From CAZTLI01 sp964614375 (GTDB lineage: Bacteria; Chloroflexota; Anaerolineae; Aggregatilineales; Phototrophicaceae): a stretch of DNA of 6,959 bases. The notes beneath the pieces are model-generated. The model saw only the letters and a program-made list of their open reading frames with translations. It was not told the DNA's origin and ran no database searches. The translations under genes and the position numbers were made by a program. The stretch spans positions 1-6,959 of the forward strand of contig CAZTLI010000296.1 in the NCBI GenBank assembly GCA_964614375.1, read 5' to 3'. Below are positions 1 to 5,218 of the stretch, one piece after another (the first letter of the stretch is position 1; every line of letters begins with the position of its first letter).

Positions 1-55
1 TGCGTCCGATTGATAATTGCACCGTAGGGACAGGCCGATGTGCCTGTCCGCAGGC
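1..55. repeat. 55-bp direct repeat, copy 1
   Basis: The segment 1-55 is identical base for base to 307-361. It starts TGCGTCCGATTGATAATTGC, includes GTAGGGAC (24-31) and runs through the first 20-bp unit and CAGGC of the next. It may extend left beyond the window, because copy 2 is preceded by CTACAGA and the bases before position 1 are not visible. It contains an 8-bp perfect inverted repeat, GGACAGGC (28-35) with GCCTGTCC (42-49). Confidence 0.95.
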
Positions 56-264
56 CGACGTGCCTGTCCGCAGGCCGACGTGCCTGCCNNNNNNNNNNNN
101 NNNNNNNNNNNNNNNNNNNNNNNNNNNNNNNNNNNNNNNNNNNNNNNNNNNNNNNNNNNNNNNNNNNNNNNNNNNNNNNNNNNNNNNNCGCAGGCCGATG
201 TGCCTGTCCGCAGGCCGATGTGCCTGTCCGCAGGCCGATGTGCCTGTCCGCAGGCCGATGTGCA
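31..264. repeat. 20-bp tandem repeat array (interrupted by assembly gap)
   Basis: The unit CAGGCCGATGTGCCTGTCCG is repeated head to tail. Units are visible at 31-50, 51-70 and 71-88 (last one cut short), and after the gap at 191-210, 211-230, 231-250 and a degenerating one from 251. Units at 51 and 71 read GACG where the others read GATG, so copies are not all identical. Each unit holds the inverted pair CAGGC/GCCTG around a CGATGT loop, so each can form a small hairpin. Units are contiguous with no spacers, which excludes CRISPR. Copy number is unknown because the gap lies inside the array. Confidence 0.95.
89..188. other. Assembly gap of 100 Ns
   Basis: Positions 89-188 are all N. Exactly 100 Ns is the conventional placeholder for a gap of unknown length, so coordinates across it should not be taken as real distance. 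The last real bases before it read TGCCTGCC instead of the unit's TGCCTGTCC, which could be a contig-end error. The gap sits inside the 20-bp tandem array, the expected place for a short-read assembly to fail. Confidence 0.98.
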
Positions 265-276
265 TCACGTTGGCAT

Positions 277-301
277 GGACGACACACCGGGTCGTCCCTA
301 C
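277..301. repeat. Hairpin at the right end of the tandem array
   Basis: GGACGAC (277-283) and GTCGTCC (291-297) are perfect inverted repeats around a 7-base loop, ACACCGG. The right side continues to GTCCCTAC (294-301), the reverse complement of GTAGGGAC at 24-31 and again at 330-337. The array is thus bracketed by an inverted GTAGGGAC/GTCCCTAC pair, as expected of a dispersed palindromic repeat element. No transposase is present. Confidence 0.7.
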
Positions 302-306
302 AGATG

Positions 307-361
307 TGCGTCCGATTGATAATTGCACCGTAGGGACAGGCCGATGTGCCTGTCCGCAGGC
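307..361. repeat. 55-bp direct repeat, copy 2, upstream of the glycosyltransferase gene
   Basis: Exact second copy of 1-55, offset by 306 nominal bases (the offset includes the 100-N gap). Here only one 20-bp unit plus CAGGC follows before the sequence leaves the repeat at 362, 24 bases ahead of the glycosyltransferase start. The hairpin GGACAGGC (334-341)/GCCTGTCC (348-355) and the alternative hairpin GCCTG (348-352)/CAGGC (357-361) with loop TCCG both fit in this copy and exclude each other. Confidence 0.95.
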
Positions 362-385
362 TCCTGAAGGGATAACGAACACACG

Positions 386-1528
386 ATGCACATTGCAGTG
401 AACGGCTGGTTCTGGGATCAACCGAATACGGGCAGCGGACAGTATGTGCGGCGCTTGCTGCACGCGCTGAGCAAAATCGCGCCTGATGTGCAGATGACGC
501 TGGTGCTGCCACCGCATAACAATTCGCCCGATGCCGTACCCATGCCCACCAATCTGGTCACCACAACCGGACGCGGCGGACGATTGGGCAAAGTGCTGTT
601 CGAGCAGCGGACGTTCCCGCGTATGGTGGCACAGGTACAGGCCGACATCGCCCATGTGCCCTATTGGGGCGCGCCCCTGTCATCGCCTGCGCCTCTCGTA
701 ACCTCGGTGCTGGATGTGATTCCACTCGTTTTGCCCGATTATGCGCCCGGATTTTTCAATCGTCTGTATGTCTCGCTCGTCAGTGCGTCGGCACGCGGCT
801 CGTCACACATTTTGACATTGAGCGAACGCTCCAAAACCGACATCCAGACCTATTTGCATATTCCGGCGGACAAAATCACGGTGACGTATCTGGCGGCGGA
901 CGACGCCTATCACCCGCGCATGGGCGTGGAACGTGATGAGGCTGTGCGTCAAAAATACAGGCTGCCTGACCGCTTTGTCCTGTATCTGGGTGGATTTGAC
1001 CGTCGTAAGCAGGTCGATGTGCTGCTGTATGCCTATACGTATGTAGCACAGGTCGAAGAAGTGCCGCTGGTGCTGGCGGGCAAAGAGCCGGATTGGTCGA
1101 AGAAGCTGTTTCCAGATATGCGGAAGTATGCCGCTGAACTCAAGCTGACGGAGGACATCATCTGGACGGGGTTTGTCGATGAAGCGGATAAACCGTCGCT
1201 GTATCGTCTGGCGGATGTATTTGTCTATCCGACGCTATACGAGGGTTTTGGCCTGCCCCTGGTCGAGGCGATGGCGAGCGGCACGCCGGTCGCCGGGATT
1301 GACACGCCGATTGGCTCCGAAATCGCGGGGGATGGCGCATATCTGGTGAAGAACGCGCGCAGTCTGGCGGGGGCGATTCTGGCGCTGCTTGGTCAGGAAC
1401 CCCTGCGCGATGCCATGATTAATCAAGGTCTGGCACGCGCAACCACCTTCAACTGGCGCAAAACCGCGAAACAAACACTCGAAGTCTATGCGCGCGTGCT
1501 GGCGGATACGCGGCAAACTGATAGATAA
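386..1528 (+). CDS. Glycosyltransferase, GT4-like (GT-B fold)
   Basis: 380 residues, a normal length for a complete bacterial GT-B enzyme that moves a sugar from a nucleotide-sugar donor to a lipid-linked or polysaccharide acceptor at the cytoplasmic face of the membrane. The N-terminal acceptor lobe opens with MHIAVNGWFW and the glycine-rich GSGQYVRRLL (16-25). The linker region has the family-typical LTLSERSKTD (143-152). The donor lobe starts at YLGGFDRRKQ (200-209) and holds the EX7E motif EGFGLPLVE (E286, E294) followed by MASGTPV (296-302), characteristic of GT4. The start is well fixed: an in-frame TGA lies at 365-367. A purine-rich GAAGGGA (366-372) is a possible ribosome binding site, but its 13-base spacing is long. 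Donor and acceptor cannot be told; a role in exopolysaccharide or glycolipid synthesis is inferred. No other sugar-polymer gene is adjacent. Confidence 0.93.
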   Translation: MHIAVNGWFWDQPNTGSGQYVRRLLHALSKIAPDVQMTLVLPPHNNSPDAVPMPTNLVTTTGRGGRLGKVLFEQRTFPRMVAQVQADIAHVPYWGAPLSSPAPLVTSVLDVIPLVLPDYAPGFFNRLYVSLVSASARGSSHILTLSERSKTDIQTYLHIPADKITVTYLAADDAYHPRMGVERDEAVRQKYRLPDRFVLYLGGFDRRKQVDVLLYAYTYVAQVEEVPLVLAGKEPDWSKKLFPDMRKYAAELKLTEDIIWTGFVDEADKPSLYRLADVFVYPTLYEGFGLPLVEAMASGTPVAGIDTPIGSEIAGDGAYLVKNARSLAGAILALLGQEPLRDAMINQGLARATTFNWRKTAKQTLEVYARVLADTRQTDR

Positions 1529-1547
1529 CACTAATCACAGAAGCAAC

Positions 1548-1553
1548 GAGGGG
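1548..1553 (+). promoter_or_regulatory. Ribosome binding site of the CLC gene
   Basis: GAGGGG ends 6 bases before the ATG at 1560. It decides the start: the reading frame stays open up to an ATG at 1488 inside the glycosyltransferase gene, but only the 1560 ATG has a well-spaced Shine-Dalgarno sequence, and the CLC-like sequence begins only after it. Confidence 0.75.
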
Positions 1554-1559
1554 AACATC

Positions 1560-3695
1560 ATGACCGAACAACCCGAACCACCCGCATCCGGCCATTTTCA
1601 TTTACCCTATACCCGCCTCTCGCACTGGCTGGTAAACCTCATCAACCATTTACAACCCACTGAAGATGTCGTTCTGGTGGTGACGGCGCTGCTCGTAGGT
1701 CTGGGGACGGGACTGGGTGCGGTGGTGTTTCAGAGTCTCATTTCGGCAGTGGCCGCTGTCGGTTATGAGTGGCTGCCGGGTGTGGTTGATGGACAGTGGT
1801 ATGTGCTGCTTGTGCCCGCGTTAGGTGGGTTAATCGCTGGCCCCTTGATTTACCGTTATGCGCGCGAAGCCAAAGGACACGGCGTGCCAGAGGTCATCCA
1901 GGCGGTAGCCCTGCACGGTGGACGTATTCGCCCGATGGTGGCGATTATTAAGGCAATCGCATCGGCCTTTACGATAGGCAGCGGCGGGTCGGCGGGGCGT
2001 GAAGGCCCGATAGTGCAAATTGGTTCGGCGTTGGGGTCGTCCATCGGGCAGTTATTGCACCTATCAGAAGACCGCACCCGTAATCTGGTCGCATGTGGTG
2101 CGGCGGCGGGTATCGCCGCGATTTTTAACGCGCCTATTGCTGGTGTATTGTTTTCGCTCGAAGTGATTCTCGGCGTATTTAGCGTCCGTTACTTCAGCAC
2201 GGTCGTGATTTCGGCGGTGGTCGCCAGCGTGATTGGACAGGCGTCGTTTGGCAATCAACCAATATTTCCACTGCCGGTCGAGTATGGCGTCAATAACACG
2301 GTGGAATTCGCCTTTTACCCGGTACTGGGCATCGCTGCCGCTGTGGTGGGCGTGGTGTTCGTGCGCGTGCTTTATTGGATGGAAGACCTGTTTGACAATT
2401 GGCGACAAGTGCCAGAGTGGGTCAAACCCGCGATTGGTGGCCTGCTGCTGGGATTTGTGGCGCTGGTCTATCCATTGGTTACGGGCATTACATGGGACGG
2501 CGCACCACAGATATACAATCCCGCCGGGCACGAAGTCATCACCAGCGCGCTGGCGAATGAACTTGTGCTGAGTGTGGTACTGGCTTTGCTGGTGCTGAAG
2601 ATGATCGCCACCTGCCTGACATTGGGGTCGGGCGGGTCGGGCGGCGTGTTCGCGCCGACGCTGTTTATGGGGGCGATGCTTGGCACAGCGTTTGAACTGG
2701 TGATTAATGCCGTGTTCCCCAACGTCGCAGCACCACCGGGCGCGTATGCCATTGTGGGGATGGCGGCGGTATTTTCTGCCAGCGCCCACGCGCCGATTAC
2801 CGCCATTATCATCGTGTTTGAACTGACGGATGATTACCGGATTATGCTGCCGTTGATGTTGACGGTGGTGGTGGCGACACTGCTCTCCCGCATCTGGCTC
2901 AACAAACAGTCGATTTATACACTCAAGCTCACCCGCCGCGGCATCCATATTCAATCCGGGCGCGACATTGACTTGATGCAGGGCGTGACAGTGAACGAAG
3001 CGATGTTTTCGCCCGCACCGACGATTGCAGGCAGCGCCAGTCTGGGTGCGCTGCGTGATGCGCTGCGCGACCTGCATTCGCGTTCAGTCTGTGTGGTGGA
3101 TGAGCAGGATCATCTGTGCGGGATTGTGACATTAGGGGATTTGCAGCGGGCATACGAGACCGTAGACGAGGAAAAGTTGAAAACGCTGACCGTACAGGAT
3201 ATTTGCACGAAAGAGATTGTGGCTGTTCATCCCGATGATGTGTTGTGGACGGCGATTCGTGAGATGGGTGCGCGCGATATTGGGCGGCTGCCTGTCGTTA
3301 TGCGTGGGTCGGGTCGCCTGGTAGGGATGGTGCGCCGCCAAGACATCATGCACGCCTATAACATGGCGATTGCGCGAAAACTCCATGACCAGCACAGCGC
3401 CGAACAGATGCGCCTGAATGTCTTGACCGGGGCGCACGTCTTCATGATGGAGATTGAGGAAGGCGCGCCCGTCGTCGGGCAGCATATCAGCGACATTTCG
3501 TGGCCTGCGGAGAGCGTGGTCGCCGCGATTACACGTAAGAACAAGCTCATTGTGCCACATGGCTATACGGAATTGCGCGCGGAAGATGCACTGACAATTG
3601 TCGCCGCGCCCGAAGCCGAAGCGGACTTGCAGCAGCTTTTCAAGCGGTTTCATCCTCTACCCACAGCAGCAGCCGATGACGATACCGAAGCATGA
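1560..3695 (+). CDS. CLC-family chloride channel/transporter with CBS pair and TrkA_C/RCK_C-like domain
   Basis: A 711-residue inner-membrane anion channel or Cl-/H+ exchanger. The membrane domain spans about 35-448 and carries the CLC anion-pathway signatures: GHGVP (106-110), GREGP (146-150, with gating glutamate E148), GGVFAP (361-366, F364) and the pore tyrosine Y453 in SIYTLKL. It is followed by two CBS domains (about 474-534 and 545-602), which in related proteins bind adenine nucleotides. The tail (about 622-695) resembles TrkA_C/RCK_C, with VVGQHISD, AAITRKNKLIVP and the LRAEDALTIVA ending. Two positions differ from E. coli CLC-ec1: the central serine (S107) is H107, and the internal proton glutamate (E203) aligns with V202 in FSLEVILG. 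Valine there is typical of CLC channels rather than exchangers, so passive conductance is possible but unproven. The gene starts 31 bases after the glycosyltransferase stop and may be co-transcribed with it. The membrane and CBS calls are firm; the tail call is good. Confidence 0.95.
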   Translation: MTEQPEPPASGHFHLPYTRLSHWLVNLINHLQPTEDVVLVVTALLVGLGTGLGAVVFQSLISAVAAVGYEWLPGVVDGQWYVLLVPALGGLIAGPLIYRYAREAKGHGVPEVIQAVALHGGRIRPMVAIIKAIASAFTIGSGGSAGREGPIVQIGSALGSSIGQLLHLSEDRTRNLVACGAAAGIAAIFNAPIAGVLFSLEVILGVFSVRYFSTVVISAVVASVIGQASFGNQPIFPLPVEYGVNNTVEFAFYPVLGIAAAVVGVVFVRVLYWMEDLFDNWRQVPEWVKPAIGGLLLGFVALVYPLVTGITWDGAPQIYNPAGHEVITSALANELVLSVVLALLVLKMIATCLTLGSGGSGGVFAPTLFMGAMLGTAFELVINAVFPNVAAPPGAYAIVGMAAVFSASAHAPITAIIIVFELTDDYRIMLPLMLTVVVATLLSRIWLNKQSIYTLKLTRRGIHIQSGRDIDLMQGVTVNEAMFSPAPTIAGSASLGALRDALRDLHSRSVCVVDEQDHLCGIVTLGDLQRAYETVDEEKLKTLTVQDICTKEIVAVHPDDVLWTAIREMGARDIGRLPVVMRGSGRLVGMVRRQDIMHAYNMAIARKLHDQHSAEQMRLNVLTGAHVFMMEIEEGAPVVGQHISDISWPAESVVAAITRKNKLIVPHGYTELRAEDALTIVAAPEAEADLQQLFKRFHPLPTAAADDDTEA

Positions 3696-3721
3696 GACCG
3701 TCGTTAGACCAATCTCATAAC

Positions 3722-3750
3722 ATGGCACTATCATTCCCATCCACTATAGC
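3722..3750 (+). promoter_or_regulatory. Candidate promoter of the MFS gene
   Basis: ATGGCA (3722-3727) and TATAGC (3745-3750) each match 4 of 6 bases of the sigma-70 -35 and -10 boxes and are 17 bases apart. Transcription would begin near 3757, leaving a leader of about 8 bases before the ATG at 3765. That fits the lack of any Shine-Dalgarno sequence there. Each box is weak, so this is tentative. Confidence 0.35.
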
Positions 3751-3764
3751 GGTACGATGGTCGA

Positions 3765-5051
3765 ATGTCACAAACACACAAACTCCAACACAGCCGTCTT
3801 GTTAGTCGTTCGCCCATCTTCTATGGATGGGTCATCTGGGCAGTGGCGATGCTCGGATTAATCGCCACTTCGCCGGGACAAAGTTACACCGTTTCGCTAT
3901 TTATCGACCATTTCATCACCGATTTCAATTTAGACCGCACCACTGTCTCCGGCCTCTATGGTCTGGGGACGTTCATCGCGTCGTTCAGTCTGACGTTTGT
4001 CGGGCGGCGGATAGACCGGCATGGGAATCGGGCGATGGGAGTCGTCATCAGCGCTTTATTCGCTATTGCCCTGGTCGGCATGTCGCTGGTTAATGGCCCG
4101 GTTGCGCTGGTCATCGGCTTTATCGCCATCCGCGGTCTCGGACAGGGGTCGCTCTCACTCGTCAGTGGCACGGCGATTACACAGTGGTTTCGGCAGCGGC
4201 GTGGACGGGTGATGAGTCTGGCGCTGGTTGGATTTTCGTTGTTCCAGAGCGCCTATGTGCCTGCGTTGCAAAATATCCTCGAAACGACCGACTGGCGACA
4301 GGTCTGGATTATGCTCAGTATCGGTGTCGCCGTGACCATCCTGCCGCTGACCTTGCTGCTGATGCGGAATCGCCCGGAGGACTTTGGGCTGAATCCCGAT
4401 GGCTTGCAAGCTGTGGTTGCCGGTGATTCGGCTGGACTAGCCCCGCCGCCAGAAGACAACTGGACACTGCACGAAGCGATTCGCACGCCCATTTTCTGGA
4501 TTTTCCTCTTGGGGGCCATACTGCCCACCACATGGGGCACAGGCTTGATTCTGCACCAGATTTCGATATTCGAGAGTCTGGGTTATGAGGGCGCCGTTGC
4601 CGCGCAGACGTTCAGCCAATTTTCAATCATCAGCGCCAGTGTTGCGCTGGTCGCGGGTGTGCTGATTGACCGTTTTCGTCCGGGATGGGTGCTGGCGTTC
4701 GAGTTATTGGCCTTGCTGCTGGCAATGAGCCTCGCAACCGTCATGACCGAGATGTGGATGGTGGTGTTGTATGCGCTGGTATTTGGCGCAGCATTGGGCA
4801 CGGCGGGCGTATTTTCCAGCACGGTCTGGACGAATCTGTTCGGTCGGCAGCATCAGGGGTCGATACGGGGTTTCACGGTCATGGGTGGTGTGGTCGGGTC
4901 GGCGATTGGGCCGATCATCTTCGGCTACAGTTTCGACTATCTCGGCGGGTATAGACCGGTGCTGCTGCTGGGCGTGTTTCTGGCGGCGGTCGCCATCGTC
5001 GCCAGCCTATTCGCCAAACTCCCCACACACACAAACGAACGTTCGGCGTAA
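3765..5051 (+). CDS. Major facilitator superfamily transporter (MCT/OFA-like)
   Basis: 428 residues with about 12 hydrophobic helices in two halves joined by a polar loop (about 202-238), the standard size of a secondary transporter driven by an ion gradient or working by uniport. The opening FYGWVIWAVAML (19-30) and the WFRQRRGRVMS segment (141-151) resemble the monocarboxylate/oxalate-formate (MCT/OFA) branch. Motif A is seen as GRRIDRHGNR (80-89), with a second-half echo GVLIDRFRPG (298-307). IRGLGQG (122-128) sits where motif B is expected. An in-frame TAG at 3747-3749 makes ATG 3765 the first possible ATG start. There is no Shine-Dalgarno sequence, which suggests leaderless or weak initiation. 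It lies 69 bases after the CLC stop. The substrate cannot be read from sequence; a small carboxylate is a guess from the family branch only, and a drug or sugar efflux role is not excluded. Confidence 0.92.
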   Translation: MSQTHKLQHSRLVSRSPIFYGWVIWAVAMLGLIATSPGQSYTVSLFIDHFITDFNLDRTTVSGLYGLGTFIASFSLTFVGRRIDRHGNRAMGVVISALFAIALVGMSLVNGPVALVIGFIAIRGLGQGSLSLVSGTAITQWFRQRRGRVMSLALVGFSLFQSAYVPALQNILETTDWRQVWIMLSIGVAVTILPLTLLLMRNRPEDFGLNPDGLQAVVAGDSAGLAPPPEDNWTLHEAIRTPIFWIFLLGAILPTTWGTGLILHQISIFESLGYEGAVAAQTFSQFSIISASVALVAGVLIDRFRPGWVLAFELLALLLAMSLATVMTEMWMVVLYALVFGAALGTAGVFSSTVWTNLFGRQHQGSIRGFTVMGGVVGSAIGPIIFGYSFDYLGGYRPVLLLGVFLAAVAIVASLFAKLPTHTNERSA

Positions 5052-5071
5052 AAGCAGGACTGTGGTCGTGT

Positions 5072-5109
5072 CAAATTGTCTTAGAACCTTTGCAGTTCAA
5101 TTGTTTTTT
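5072..5109 (+). terminator. Possible weak intrinsic terminator after the MFS gene
   Basis: CAAATTG (5072-5078) can pair with CAATTG (5098-5103) with one bulged base, with a short inner stem AAC (5085-5087)/GTT (5095-5097). It is followed directly by six Ts (5104-5109). The layout is right, but the stem is short and AT-rich, so it is only a candidate. Confidence 0.3.
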
Positions 5110-5178
5110 AGCCAGCGGCTATTTCCACGCCTTTGATGCGCCCGACCTATCGCCTATTCCCTCTCTTGCATCCCTAGT

Positions 5179-5184
5179 TATAAT
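5179..5184 (+). promoter_or_regulatory. Perfect -10 box TATAAT upstream of the 3D-domain gene
   Basis: TATAAT at 5179-5184 matches the sigma-70 -10 consensus fully. The best -35 candidate, TTCCCT (5157-5162, 16-base spacing), is poor, and TTGCAT (5166-5171) is too close. The -10 alone is strong in this GC-rich setting. Transcription would start near 5191, which bears on which start codon the downstream gene uses. Confidence 0.55.
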
Positions 5185-5218
5185 GGGGGCATCTGACCAG
5201 AATAGGGCACAGTGCCTT

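Noticed and set aside
270..275. TTGGCA as a -35 box for the glycosyltransferase gene
   Set aside because: At 16-18 bases downstream there is only GC-rich hairpin sequence and nothing like a -10 box.
31..361. CRISPR array
   Set aside because: The 20-bp units are contiguous with no unique spacers, and no cas gene is nearby.
17..401. Open reading frames through the repeat array (repeating peptides containing QADVPVRRP or CLSAGRC)
   Set aside because: A 20-bp unit read in steps of three repeats every 60 bases and happens to lack stops in these frames; the frames cross 100 Ns and overlap each other. They are products of the repeat, not genes.
1488..1559. N-terminal extension of the CLC protein to ATG 1488
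   Set aside because: It would overlap the glycosyltransferase 3' end by 41 bases, lacks a Shine-Dalgarno sequence, and the added 24 residues look unlike a CLC N-terminus; ATG 1560 has GAGGGG at ideal spacing.
2064..3077. Long minus-strand open frame (337 residues) opposite the CLC gene
   Set aside because: Its composition is heavy in His, Gln, Arg and Cys with no hydrophobic core pattern, as expected of an antisense shadow of a GC-biased gene; the plus strand is a clear CLC.
5090..5218. Start of the 3D-domain protein at ATG 5090
   Set aside because: That ATG lies within the possible terminator hairpin and about 90 bases upstream of the TATAAT box; the extra residues show no domain and would precede the short polar N-terminus typical before a signal-anchor helix.
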